Assembly: GCF_001485475.2 (NCBI RefSeq)
Contig: NZ_DF977001.1
Span: 1 to 64,000, forward strand
DNA: 64,000 nucleotides
Reading direction: 5' to 3'
Origin: Tepidanaerobacter syntrophicus
GTDB lineage: Bacteria > Bacillota > Thermosediminibacteria > Thermosediminibacterales > Tepidanaerobacteraceae
The position numbers were made by a program, and so were the translations under genes. Of the stretch, positions 9,551 to 19,300 are shown in pieces. Every line of letters starts with the position of its first letter. Positions within the stretch are counted from its first letter, which is position 1. The notes under the pieces are model-generated. The model saw nothing but the letters and a program-made list of their open reading frames with translations. It was not told where the DNA came from and did not search any database.

Positions 9551-9574
9551 GGCCAGCGCTTTTTGGCGCTGGCC
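9551..9574. repeat. GGCCAGCGC palindrome downstream of ftsH
   Basis: A 9-bp perfect stem GGCCAGCGC/GCGCTGGCC with a 6-base loop lies between ftsH and the addB-like gene. It may act as a terminator for leftward ftsH transcription, although the T run is poor (TACTGTTT). A very similar hairpin occurs at 23199-23221, so it may be a dispersed palindrome. Confidence 0.6.
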
Positions 9575-9597
9575 AGTAGTAGAGGTTGTAAGCTAGT

Positions 9598-11397
9598 TTA
9601 TGCGCTTGCAAAAACCTCTAAGAATTCATTTTCCTTTAACTTTTCTTTTTCAAGCAGTGCTTGGGCTACTTTATGAAGTTTGTTGACATTGTCTGACAAA
9701 AGTGACCTAGCTCTGTCATAACAGCTGCTGATAATATTTTTAACTTCTTTGTCGATAGATGCTGCCACTTCTTCGCTGTAGTTTCTGCCTTGTGCAATAT
9801 CTCTTCCCAGAAATACTTCTTCCTGCTTATGGCCCAGTGTCATTGGGCCTATATTTTCGCTCATGCCATACTCCATAACCATTTTTCTTGCAATCTGAGT
9901 TGCCCGCTCTAAATCATTTTGGGCACCGGTGCTTATTTCATTGAGCACTAGCTCTTCTGAAACACGGCCGCCAAGTAAATGGGTTATTTGGTCCATGAGT
10001 TCATTTTTACCCATAAAGAAGCGATCTTCTTTCGGCAAAATCATAGTATATCCGCCTGCTCTGCCCCTAGGCACTATAGATACTTCATGAACCGGGTCTA
10101 CAGTCGGCAGTAAATGTGCCACTACAGCATGTCCCGCCTCATGATAGGCAACCAATCGGCGCTCTCGTTCTGTCATAACTCGGCTTTTCTTTTCCGGCCC
10201 TGCTATTACTCTAGTTATAGCCTCTTCTAGCTCCGGCATTTCTATTTTCTTTTTATTGCGCCTTGCTGAAAGAAGCGCTGCTTCATTCATCAGGTTTTCA
10301 AGATCAGCACCGGTAAATCCGGGCGTCCTTCTGGCCAGTACTGAAAGCTCTACATCTTCTGCTAAAGGCTTGTTTCTTGCATGAACCTTGAGTATTTCTT
10401 CTCTTCCTTTTACATCAGGTCTGTCTACCACAACTTCTCTGTCAAACCTGCCAGGTCTTAAAAGCGCAGGATCTAATATATCGGGGCGGTTAGTAGCAGC
10501 TATAACTATTATGCCCTCATTAATACCGAAACCGTCCATTTCTACAAGCAGCTGGTTTAGCGTCTGTTCTCTTTCATCATGTCCACCGCCAAGACCTGCT
10601 CCTCTTTGGCGGCCCACTGCATCGATTTCATCAATAAATATGATACACGGCGCATTCTTTTTAGCTTGGTCAAACAAGTCCCTGACCCTTGCTGCACCAA
10701 CACCTACAAACATTTCCACAAAGTCCGAGCCGCTTATTGTAAAAAACGGTACCCCGGCTTCCCCTGCTACAGCTCTTGCTAAAAGTGTTTTTCCTGTTCC
10801 CGGAGGGCCTACCAGTAAAACTCCCTTGGGAATGCGCGCCCCCAGCTCTATAAATTTCTTGGGATGTTTTAAAAACTCCACTACTTCTTCTAATTCTTCT
10901 TTTGCTTCATCTACGCCTGCCACATCTTTAAAAGTCACTCTTCTTTTATCGTCTGTATGAAGCTTTGCCTTACTCTTGCCGAAAGACATCACTCGTCCAC
11001 CACCGCCTTGGCTCTGCTGCATTAAGAAATACCATGCGCCAAATATAAATACCATGAGCAGTAGAGGGGACAAAATTTGCGTCCACCAAGGCGTAACAGG
11101 CTTAGGCTCTGAATCCACCGTCAATGCGCCGCTTCCGGCAAGCTTATCTATTTTAGCCATAAAAGTAGTCAGATCAGGAACATAGCTTACAAAATTTCTA
11201 CCATCTTTTAGAGTGCCTTTGATGTTATTTTCTATTATCACTATTTTTTCCACTTCACCTTTGTCAAGGCGTTGAAGTAATTCTGAATATCCTAATCTGA
11301 TCTGAGCTGCTTCCTGGTTAGAATACCATTGGACAACTGATAAAATTAAAATTATTATCAGCAAATAAAAACTTAGACTCCTAAAAAAGTTGTTCAA
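9598..11397 (-). CDS. ftsH: ATP-dependent zinc metalloprotease FtsH
   Basis: A 599-residue membrane AAA+ protease degrading misfolded and regulatory membrane or cytosolic proteins. TM1 spans residues ~7-22 and TM2 ~105-126, with an extracytoplasmic domain between. The AAA domain has Walker A GPPGTGKT (197-204) and Walker [11 protein letters not shown] (~251-260). The Zn-protease motif HEAGH is at 419-423. Length is within the family's normal 600-650. The start is TTG 11397 with AGGGAGGAAAA upstream. The order tilS-hpt-ftsH is the usual Firmicutes arrangement. Confidence 0.97.
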   Translation of the reverse strand: MNNFFRSLSFYLLIIILILSVVQWYSNQEAAQIRLGYSELLQRLDKGEVEKIVIIENNIKGTLKDGRNFVSYVPDLTTFMAKIDKLAGSGALTVDSEPKPVTPWWTQILSPLLLMVFIFGAWYFLMQQSQGGGGRVMSFGKSKAKLHTDDKRRVTFKDVAGVDEAKEELEEVVEFLKHPKKFIELGARIPKGVLLVGPPGTGKTLLARAVAGEAGVPFFTISGSDFVEMFVGVGAARVRDLFDQAKKNAPCIIFIDEIDAVGRQRGAGLGGGHDEREQTLNQLLVEMDGFGINEGIIVIAATNRPDILDPALLRPGRFDREVVVDRPDVKGREEILKVHARNKPLAEDVELSVLARRTPGFTGADLENLMNEAALLSARRNKKKIEMPELEEAITRVIAGPEKKSRVMTERERRLVAYHEAGHAVVAHLLPTVDPVHEVSIVPRGRAGGYTMILPKEDRFFMGKNELMDQITHLLGGRVSEELVLNEISTGAQNDLERATQIARKMVMEYGMSENIGPMTLGHKQEEVFLGRDIAQGRNYSEEVAASIDKEVKNIISSCYDRARSLLSDNVNKLHKVAQALLEKEKLKENEFLEVFASA

Positions 11398-11434
11398 AAA
11401 TTTTCCTCCCTTCTTGCACCACTAGACCAAACAC

Positions 11435-11463
11435 ATTTTACCACATAAATTACATTTTTACAA
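11435..11463 (-). promoter_or_regulatory. Candidate sigma-A promoter for ftsH
   Basis: On the minus strand: TTGTAA, 17-nt spacer, TAAAAT, about 35 nt before the ftsH ribosome site. Four of six bases match at -35 and five of six at -10. It would allow ftsH expression independent of hpt. Confidence 0.45.
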
Positions 11464-11512
11464 TTATGCAAAATTTCTAATGCACCTCTTGATAATAATT
11501 TTCTTTATTACT

Positions 11513-12055
11513 TTATCCTTTGTAGATTTCAGGCTTTAACACGCAAATATCTCGTAAATTCCTATATTTTCCGGCATAGTCCAAACCATAGCCCACAACA
11601 AAATCATCCGGAATTTCAAAACCTAAATAATCTATTTTCAAATCAACTTTTCTGCGATTTGGCTTGTCAAGCAGTGTACAGATTTTAAGGCTGGCAGGTT
11701 TACGGGACTTTAAGATTTTATGCATATAGCTTAGAGTCAGCCCTGAATCAACTATATCCTCGACTATTAAGACATCCTTTCCCTCCACGGATTCATCAAG
11801 ATCTTTAAGTATCCTAACGACTCCGGAAGATTCAGTGGATGTTCCATAGCTCGACACCGCCATAAAATCAATTTTTAAAGGCAGCTCTATAGAGCGAATA
11901 AGGTCTGACATGAAAACTACAGCGCCCTTTAGCACCCCTATTACGATAAAATTATCGCTATCCTTATAATCGTTGGTTATTTTTTCTCCCAGTTCCTTTA
12001 CTTTTTCTAAAAGCTGCTCCTCTGTTATTAAAACTTGCTTTACATCATTGAGCAA
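11513..12055 (-). CDS. hpt: Hypoxanthine phosphoribosyltransferase
   Basis: A 180-residue purine salvage enzyme converting hypoxanthine or guanine plus PRPP to IMP or GMP. The PRPP-binding signature VLIVEDIVDSG lies at residues ~95-105, and the YGTSTESSG flexible loop at ~70-78. Length is normal for the family. The start is TTG 12055, preceded by AGGAGG with a 6-nt gap. It lies between tilS and ftsH, the standard Firmicutes order. Confidence 0.96.
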   Translation of the reverse strand: MLNDVKQVLITEEQLLEKVKELGEKITNDYKDSDNFIVIGVLKGAVVFMSDLIRSIELPLKIDFMAVSSYGTSTESSGVVRILKDLDESVEGKDVLIVEDIVDSGLTLSYMHKILKSRKPASLKICTLLDKPNRRKVDLKIDYLGFEIPDDFVVGYGLDYAGKYRNLRDICVLKPEIYKG

Positions 12056-12126
12056 GGCTATCCTCCTATTCGCTGCTTATTTTAAGATTTACAAATCAAT
12101 TAGCATTTATTTTACCACAATGCCTA

Positions 12127-13545
12127 TTACCTATCAAGTATATCAAAATTTCCTTCATTTATTATTCTTAAACGCAAAACTTTTTTTGTTTTGTCATCCA
12201 GTTTAAACCTATCATCAATTCTCATTCCTGCAACCCAAATGATATTACCGCAAGATTCTACTATTGGGATTTTATTTCTCTTTCTTCGAGGAATTTTTTC
12301 ATCAATAAAAAACTCCTTTATTTTTTTAAAACCATCAGCACCTAAAGGTTTAAATTTGTCGCCGGCTCTTCTGTTTCTTACAATCAGATTGCAGTTTCCC
12401 ACTTTATCAAAATCAAGGTATGCGGTGTTTGGGTCAATAGGCATATTAAAATTAGGATCGGGCGGTATAATATCGGCTTCTATCGTAACTCCACTTTCGG
12501 CTATAACAACCTTGCCCGGAACGGAAAGCTCATAAATATAATCAGGAACATCCGTATCTTTGCCGTCAGCATACAGCACAAATCGGCCATATTCTTTAAT
12601 GCCTATAATGCCTTTGGGCAAGTCTATTATTTTGCCTGTTTCGGATTCTTCTATAAATTTAACCAGAAGCGCTGTGTGTTTTTCTTCAAAATCCTTTGTG
12701 TCTCCGGCAATTTTTTCTATTGCAAATCTTGCTACGTAGTATTTTATAGCTTCATGCAAATTTAAAAACTTCCCTATGTTTATTATAACGCAAAAGGGTT
12801 CAAAGTCTAGTACGTCTCTTGAAGCTTTTTGAGCCTCTTCCTTTATAAACGAAAGGTCTCGACGCGCTATTTCGGAAAGGCGGCGAAGGGATTTCCCCAG
12901 ATGAGGACAGTATTTTTGTTCAATCAGAGGCATTAATTCAAGGCGAATACTGTTTCTAAAATAATCAGTCGTAAGATTTGTTGAATCTATTCTAAAAGGG
13001 ATATTATTCTGATTTAGGTATTCTTCGATTTCTTCTCTCGGGATTTCAATAAGGGGTCTTATATAGAAATCTCGAACAGGCTCGATGCCCAGTAGGCCTT
13101 CTAAACCGCTGCCTCTTAAAATATTCATAAGTATAGTCTCTTCATGATCGTCTCTGTTATGGCCGGTAGCTATTTTATCTGCTTTTATTTCACTTCTTAC
13201 ACGTTTAAAAAAATCGTATCTGACACGTCTTGCCGCATCTTCCATAGAAAGTCCCTTGGCTGAGGCATAAGAAGGAACGTCAAGCCTTTCGGTAAAAAGC
13301 TCAATATTCCAGGATTTACATAATTTTTCTACAAACTCTGCATCTTGTCCTGATTCATCGCCTCGTATCATATGATCCAAATGGGCTGCATATACATAAA
13401 TATTAAGTTCTCCTTGGAGTGTGACTAAAAGATGTAAAAGACAGACAGAATCAGGCCCTCCAGATACTCCGGCAATAATCTTGTCTCCTTTTTGAATCAT
13501 ATTGTATTTTTTAAGCGTTGAAAGAAAAATTTCATTTACATTCAT
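12127..13545 (-). CDS. tilS: tRNA(Ile)-lysidine synthetase
   Basis: A 472-residue N-type ATP pyrophosphatase that converts C34 of the CAU-anticodon tRNA-Ile2 to lysidine. The PP-loop SGGPDS is at residues 28-33; GHNRDDHEETILMN follows in the catalytic domain, and the C-terminal TilS domain includes RNRRAGDKFKPLG. Length is typical. RBS AAGGAAG precedes ATG 13545. It is 72 bp upstream of hpt and directly downstream of a tRNA-gene terminator, so it probably has its own promoter or read-through from the tRNAs. Confidence 0.95.
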   Translation of the reverse strand: MNVNEIFLSTLKKYNMIQKGDKIIAGVSGGPDSVCLLHLLVTLQGELNIYVYAAHLDHMIRGDESGQDAEFVEKLCKSWNIELFTERLDVPSYASAKGLSMEDAARRVRYDFFKRVRSEIKADKIATGHNRDDHEETILMNILRGSGLEGLLGIEPVRDFYIRPLIEIPREEIEEYLNQNNIPFRIDSTNLTTDYFRNSIRLELMPLIEQKYCPHLGKSLRRLSEIARRDLSFIKEEAQKASRDVLDFEPFCVIINIGKFLNLHEAIKYYVARFAIEKIAGDTKDFEEKHTALLVKFIEESETGKIIDLPKGIIGIKEYGRFVLYADGKDTDVPDYIYELSVPGKVVIAESGVTIEADIIPPDPNFNMPIDPNTAYLDFDKVGNCNLIVRNRRAGDKFKPLGADGFKKIKEFFIDEKIPRRKRNKIPIVESCGNIIWVAGMRIDDRFKLDDKTKKVLRLRIINEGNFDILDR

Positions 13546-13580
13546 TTTAAGTCTTCCTTAAGATTTTAACATTATTAAAT

Positions 13581-13602
13581 AAAAAAAGCCGCATTTTGCG
13601 AC
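13581..13602 (-). terminator. Intrinsic terminator after tRNA-Glu
   Basis: On the minus strand: a 6-bp stem GTCGCA/TGCGGC with a 3-base loop, followed by seven T. It lies just downstream of tRNA-Glu and before tilS. Confidence 0.75.
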
Positions 13603-13618
13603 TTGTTATTTTGCAGCT

Positions 13619-13693
13619 TGGTGACCCCGAGGGGATTCGAACCCCTGATACCGCCGTGAAAGGGCGATGTCTTAACCACTTGACCACGGGGCC
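13619..13693 (-). tRNA. tRNA-Glu (TTC)
   Basis: Cloverleaf on the minus strand with acceptor GGCCCCG/CGGGGTC, anticodon loop CTTTCAC (TTC), T-loop GGTTCGAATCC and an encoded CCA end. Confidence 0.95.
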
Positions 13694-13697
13694 TTTT

Positions 13698-13774
13698 TGG
13701 TAGCGGCGCAGGGATTTGAACCCCGGACACTGCGGGTATGAACCGCATGCTCTAGCCACCTGAGCTACGCCGCC
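13698..13774 (-). tRNA. tRNA-Met (CAT), elongator
   Basis: Cloverleaf with acceptor GGCGGCG/CGCCGCT, anticodon loop TTCATAC and encoded CCA. The body resembles the Bacillus elongator tRNA-Met, so tRNA-Ile2 (also CAT) is less likely. It is 4 bp from tRNA-Glu, so they are probably co-transcribed. Confidence 0.9.
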
Positions 13775-13795
13775 ATGTAAGATATTTGCATATTT

Positions 13796-13872
<77 letters not shown>

Positions 13873-13950
13873 TCATTTATATAATATCGTAAATGCCAAG
13901 CTATTTTATTTTACAACAAAAAGTCGAATCCGTCAAGCCAAATCGTTTTG

Positions 13951-13979
13951 TTGAAATAGACAGAAATCTCTGCTATAAT
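13951..13979 (+). promoter_or_regulatory. Sigma-A promoter for the glycosyltransferase operon
   Basis: TTGAAA, 17-nt spacer, TATAAT: a near-consensus pair about 95 bp before the glycosyltransferase start. Confidence 0.75.
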
Positions 13980-14074
13980 GAATTATAAAGTCTGATATTG
14001 CTTATCTTTATGAATAATTGTTTCATGGAGCAAGGTGGTATTTTATGGCTTAGAATTTTAAGGAAGTGGTATTA

Positions 14075-15256
14075 ATGAATATCGTTATTTTGAGCACTTA
14101 TCCCCCTAGAGAATGCGGGATAGCTTCTTTCTCTAAGGACCTTAGGGACAATCTTGTATCTATCGATGAAAATGTCAGCATCATCGCCATAACAGACGCA
14201 AAAAATTCCTACGATTATCCCAAAGAGGTTATTTTTGAGGTAAGTCAAGATGAAAAAGAAAGCTTTCGGGAGGCAGCAGATTTTGTAAATCAATCTTCGG
14301 CAGATGTTGTCATAATCCAGCATGAATACGGTATATTCGGAGGCGATGACGGCAGCTATGTCCTTGAATTTGCAAATCATCTTAAAAAACCATTTGTAGT
14401 TACTACTCACACAGTGCTTTTGGAGCCAACTTTTGGTCAAAAAAATGTGCTTTCTCGGTTAGGAGCTGCAGCAAACGGAATTGTGTGTATGACAAAAAGA
14501 TCCGCAAAGCTTTTGAGTAAAGTTTACAGCGTCCCTGAACATAAAATACGCGTAATCCCTCATGGCGTTCCATTTTTTGAACCTAAAGGCAGGGATGAAT
14601 TAAAGCAAAAATACGGATATACCGGAAGAACAATAGTTTCAACCTTTGGCCTTATAGGTCCGGGTAAAGGCATTGAAAATTGCATAAAAGCAATTTCCGA
14701 ACTTGTACCGCATCATCCGGATATTCTTTACTTAGTTCTCGGCAAAACACATCCGAATATTATAAAAAAATATGGGGAATCTTATAGGGCTTCGCTTGTA
14801 AGCTTAGTAGAAGAATTAGGATTAACCGACAATGTAAAATTTATAAATGAATTCCTCTCACTAGATAAGTTGGGAGATTATCTTTACATGACTGATGTGT
14901 ATGTAACGCCATATCCCAACAAAAATCAGGCTGTAAGCGGCACGCTAACTTATGCGGTAGGATGTGGAAGGGCAATAGTATCTACGCCTTATGAATATGC
15001 TCTTGAAATATTGGGCGATGGAAGAGGGCTTATTGCTCAAAATAGTGATGACCCTAAAGAACTTGCTTTTTTAATAGAAAAAATTATTAACGATCCCGCC
15101 TTGAAACAATCCTTGGAAAATAAGGCGCAAGAATTGGGTAAAAAAATGAGTTGGAATAATGTCGCAAAGTTATATAGGAGCTTTTTAGAAGAACTCATCG
15201 CTTTTGCTGATTCCAAGATAAAAGAGGTGGTGTCTGATGAAAGAAGTCTCCTATAA
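14075..15256 (+). CDS. GT4-family glycosyltransferase
   Basis: About 393 residues with a GT-B fold. The N-terminal Rossmann start NIVILSTYPPRECGIASF is typical of GT4 (glycosyltransferase family 1 in Pfam terms). The donor-site region has FGLIGPGKGIE (near residue 195) and a C-terminal VSGTLTYAVGCGRAIVSTPY in place of the usual ExxxxxxxE motif. No signal or TM segment is seen, so it is cytoplasmic. ATG 14075 is preferred because AAGGAA sits about 10 nt upstream; a GTG at 14066 is too close to it. The next gene overlaps it by 20 bp, and the GT/GH130 fusion converges from the other side, suggesting one pathway. Confidence 0.85.
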   Translation: MNIVILSTYPPRECGIASFSKDLRDNLVSIDENVSIIAITDAKNSYDYPKEVIFEVSQDEKESFREAADFVNQSSADVVIIQHEYGIFGGDDGSYVLEFANHLKKPFVVTTHTVLLEPTFGQKNVLSRLGAAANGIVCMTKRSAKLLSKVYSVPEHKIRVIPHGVPFFEPKGRDELKQKYGYTGRTIVSTFGLIGPGKGIENCIKAISELVPHHPDILYLVLGKTHPNIIKKYGESYRASLVSLVEELGLTDNVKFINEFLSLDKLGDYLYMTDVYVTPYPNKNQAVSGTLTYAVGCGRAIVSTPYEYALEILGDGRGLIAQNSDDPKELAFLIEKIINDPALKQSLENKAQELGKKMSWNNVAKLYRSFLEELIAFADSKIKEVVSDERSLL

Positions 15257-16295
15257 ACATTTGGAGAAAATGACGGATAATACCGGAATAATACAATTTG
15301 CAAAATATGATAATCCTATAAAGGAAAGCGGATACACCGTCGATGACAATGCACGGGCTTTGATTGTGGCTTTAAACGCTGATAAAGGCATGAAAGACCT
15401 GGCTAAGATTTACATTGAATTTATAAAAAGTGCTCAAAGGCCTGACGGCACTTTTGCAAATCTAAAGCTGGATGAAAATTTCGTTCCTGACATTGATTCT
15501 GAAGACAGTATTGGAAGGGCTTTTATGGCTTGTTGTTACGCATTCTGTAATAAAAACTCTTCTTCGGAAATTAAAGAAACCGCGCAAGGTATCATCAAAA
15601 AGACCTTACCTGTCATAGAAAACTTTAAAAGTCTGAGAGCCATAGCATATTCTCTTATAGGGCTTGCCTCGCTTTTAGGAAATGGTTTTGAAGATGTGCA
15701 AAGCACAGACGACATTTACAAAATAGCCGGTGATATGGCAGAGCGATTAAACAATGCCTATACAGCAAACCACAGTGATAACTGGCAGTGGTTTGAAGAA
15801 TACTTAACTTACTGCAATGCCGTTTTGCCTCATTCTTTGTTTCTTTATTATGCTGTTTCCGGAGATAAAAAATCCCTTAGGATCGCAGAAGAATCTTTGA
15901 ATTTTTTAACAGATGCCCTTTTTAAAAACGGTTATTTGTCAATTGTAGGAAATCAGGGATGGTGGCAAAAAGACGGCAGTATACCTACCTTTGATCAGCA
16001 GCCTGTTGATGCTGCATCTATCACCCTTGCATGTATTTGTGCTTATTTTGTAAAAGGTAAGAAAGAGCACTTGGATATGGCAAAACTTTCTTACAGATGG
16101 TACTGGGGAAAAAATGTAAATAGCTTGCAAGTATACAATGAAACTTCAGGCGGCTGTCATGATGCATTGACTTCCTGTGGTATAAATATGAATCAAGGAG
16201 CAGAAGCGCTAGTAAGTTTTCTGCTGACTCATCAAATATTGGAAAATATTTTAAACAACAATGCACAAGATACGGCAGAAATACCTGCTGTATAA
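15237..16295 (+). CDS. Alpha/alpha-barrel-like protein associated with glycosyltransferases
   Basis: A 352-residue soluble protein. I do not recognise a characterised family. Repeated helix-pair features such as SGYTVDDNARALIVAL (near residue 23), EDSIGRAFMACCYA (near 90), NWQWFEEYLTYCNAVLPHSL (near 185) and HDALTSCGINMNQGAEA (near 315) suggest a six-hairpin (alpha/alpha) toroid, as found in glycosidases, epimerases and phosphorylase-associated proteins. The start is ATG 15237, inside the end of the GT4 gene with an AAAGAGGTGGTG site. Translational coupling implies it acts with the GT4, perhaps on the same glycan. Asp, Glu and Trp residues in these motifs could form a sugar site. Confidence 0.65.
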   Translation: MKEVSYKHLEKMTDNTGIIQFAKYDNPIKESGYTVDDNARALIVALNADKGMKDLAKIYIEFIKSAQRPDGTFANLKLDENFVPDIDSEDSIGRAFMACCYAFCNKNSSSEIKETAQGIIKKTLPVIENFKSLRAIAYSLIGLASLLGNGFEDVQSTDDIYKIAGDMAERLNNAYTANHSDNWQWFEEYLTYCNAVLPHSLFLYYAVSGDKKSLRIAEESLNFLTDALFKNGYLSIVGNQGWWQKDGSIPTFDQQPVDAASITLACICAYFVKGKKEHLDMAKLSYRWYWGKNVNSLQVYNETSGGCHDALTSCGINMNQGAEALVSFLLTHQILENILNNNAQDTAEIPAV

Positions 16296-16296
16296 A

Positions 16297-16325
16297 AAGA
16301 GAGGGTAGAATCCCTCTCTTTGTTT
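16297..16325. terminator. Bidirectional terminator between convergent genes
   Basis: AAGAGAGGG/CCCTCTCTT stem with a 6-base loop, A-rich before and T-rich after. It separates the forward barrel-protein gene from the leftward GT/GH130 gene. Confidence 0.85.
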
Positions 16326-16326
16326 C

Positions 16327-19300
16327 TTATCTTTTTTCGGTTTTTTGTCTTATTTCATAGGGTATTAAATCCCCAATTTTCCCGAACGCAGCGCAAAGAT
16401 ACGTATCCGCTGCCCCATAATACACTAAAATTTCATCATCTGCTTCCAGTATCTCTCTGTCGCTTACAGGAACTGCACCGCAGGTAAAAACTACATTCGG
16501 AACCCACGATGTTGATTTGTCCCCCACTTCATAATGCATCTGTGGAGAAAGAATAGGGTTTGGAGACCTGTACAGAAGTCTTGACGGATTATCAAGTTCA
16601 ACTAATGCTGCACCCAGCCTGTAGACCAAATTGTCATCGACTCCATGATATATCAGAAGCCACCCGTATTTTGTCTTTATAGGTTGGGCACCTGCACCGA
16701 TTTTCATGGAATCCCACATCATTCCTGTCCGAGGTCCCATAATTATCTTATGCCCGTCTTTCGGCCAGGGAAATTTAAGCTCTTCAGAATATGAAACCCA
16801 TATGCTAGGCTCAATTCTATGATAGAGTATATACTGATCGTTGATTTTTTCGGGAAAGATAACTGCATCTTTATTCCATATATTTGGAAAAGCAAGGCCT
16901 AATCTTTCCCATTTACTAAAATCTCTTTTTAAAAAGTCTGTGATGCCAATACAAGCGGCGGCTATTTGAGCTACTACTCCATCATAAGCGGTATAAAACA
17001 TATAAATTTTGTCTCCCATTATAACTGTCCTGGGATCTTCGCAACCTTTTTTCTCTTGCGGAGTTTGCGGGAAAAAAATAGGTTCCGGAAGTCTTTCTAA
17101 GATATTGCAGCCATCAGATACAGCCATTCCAATCCTAGAAATATTATCATCGCCAAAAGCTCTGTAAAGTATGAATACCTTGTTTTCTATTTTGAGAGCT
17201 GCAGCATTGAGCACATATTTAGACTCCCACGGATGATCATGGATAGGCCGCAATATGGGATTGCCTTCATATCGCACAAGGCTTCCTGCGGGAGGCCAAT
17301 TTTCTATATCTTGAACTACAACAGCATCATTAAAGGGTTTTATTTTTAAAAGGATATTTGCAATATCGTAACTTTCTTTTCCTTCTCCCATAAGTTGAAA
17401 CACTACCTCCATGATTTCTTCTTCACTGTATCCCATGTATTTACATAGTTCTACCAAAAGTTCATTATTGAACCAGTTTCGTTCTACATGAATTGAAAGA
17501 GGTGCTGGTACTCCTTTGCCGCCTTTAAAGCTATAGCTCGCCCAGCTCCATGCTGAGCAAGGTATAAAAGTTCCGTCTTCTAGGGTAAATGAGAGATTGT
17601 ATCCTTCTGCCATTAAGTAGATTGCTTCAGCTTCAGTTTTCATTCCCATATCTTCGAGTTTTTTCCCTAAAATTTTTAATCGTGCTACAAATTCTTTTTG
17701 ATGCCAGTTTTCAAATATATTGTGAGCCGAGAAAATATCTTTGCCGTGGTGTCCTATAATAGAATTAATTACTTTGATACCAAAATTTCTTCGTTCTCTT
17801 GCATATAGCCTCCAGATATAAGCATAGTGTTCCGCTTCTATAGCACTTTTAATTATATGGGTAAAATAAAGAAGTTTTGGATATCTACCCCCCATTCCTT
17901 TTGCAAGCGTTGATATTATAATAACGCCTGTAATTTTATTTAGTGCACTTATATTGCTCATGCTCGCTATATTGGGGAATTTATTTTTACCAACTACAAT
18001 CCTCTCTATTTCCACTTCTTCCATATTATCCGGCCTGAGATTATCCTCCAGCCATAAATTTATCCTGTCTACATAGGCTCTCTCCTCGCTTATAAACGCC
18101 AAAGCCATGGCTTTTCGGGGTGTCACAGCATCTAAAAGTTCCCCTATGCTCGTATAACCCATTGCTACCAAAAGATTCGAAGGAATAAACTCACATAACA
18201 GCTTCTCTAATATTTCTTCTTTTACCGCCATAACTTTGCCGCAAGGCATCATCTCAAACATTTTATCAACTGATTCTTTTGTTCCCTTCAACGTGTGAAG
18301 ATCGCCTGCAAACAGTAAATTTGCGGTTTTTTCAAGTTGTGCTACAAGTTCACTTATCCCTGCAACTATTTCTTTAGAATCAGCATCTCTTGGAATGTGC
18401 AGTTTATTATATATAAAATCGTAAAAAGCAGCAGTGTATTTTTTCTTAATTTCATTAAATATTCCATTCGTCCACACTACTTGTCCGTTTAAACTTGTCA
18501 GTTGCTTCGGAAGCACAATTGGCACACCAGGGATAAATTCTAAATAATCTAATGGCACAATTGGAGGCGCTTTTTCCTCTGATTTACTAACCCAGTTTTT
18601 TGTAAAAGAACTTTTTAATTTTAAAAATGCCTTTGTTTGAGACGTCTCAAAATCTATTATTTTTTTGTAGGCAAGATTTTCTATATCCTCAGGGTTCGCA
18701 TTGTCAAAACGTCTCTTGAAATTATTTATCTGTTTTATGTATCCTGCTACAGCACCTTCATACGCCACCATAAATGCAGATAAAATATCTTCTTTTGATA
18801 TTTCTTCAGAAAAACAATATGCTTCTAAAAAACGATAAGTGAACGTCGCCCACAGTTCCTCATCCAATATAAAACTTTCATAGGAAAGATTATAAACTTC
18901 CTCTGCCGAAGATGCAAGTTCTTTTGGCAGCAGTTTTTTATAAATTAACCCATATTTTTCATAATCAGACTTAAATATGCTTACAAAATCTGTAAATTTA
19001 TAGTATGCTTTTTTCGGCACATCTTCGTTTGCTGTAAATCGCAACAACTTATCAGGAAATTTTAAGATATCATTATGGTTTAACCAATAATCCTGATCAG
19101 CAATGATACATTCCCAAAAAGATCTGGTAATCTCTTTAAACAGAAAAAGTATTTTTTGCATTGACGAAGGAGATAGTGTAGCTCCTAAATCTACCTCGCA
19201 AATTTTTTTATCCCATACCACTGCGCGAGTTACAAGCCAAGGATCTATTCCATATCCGCCTATATAGCTGAGCCAATGGGATGCTTCCATACAGTAATCC

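Noticed and set aside
10388-10960. A 190-residue reading frame on the + strand opposite ftsH
   Set aside because: It is antisense to the conserved AAA domain of ftsH, has no ribosome site, and its low-complexity Ser/Thr-rich sequence is a codon shadow.
13547-13759. A 70-residue frame across tRNA-Glu and tRNA-Met
   Set aside because: It consists of tRNA sequence translated by chance.
13698-13774. The CAT-anticodon tRNA as tRNA-Ile2, given the adjacent tilS
   Set aside because: The body closely follows the Bacillus elongator tRNA-Met pattern; a covariance-model score would settle it.
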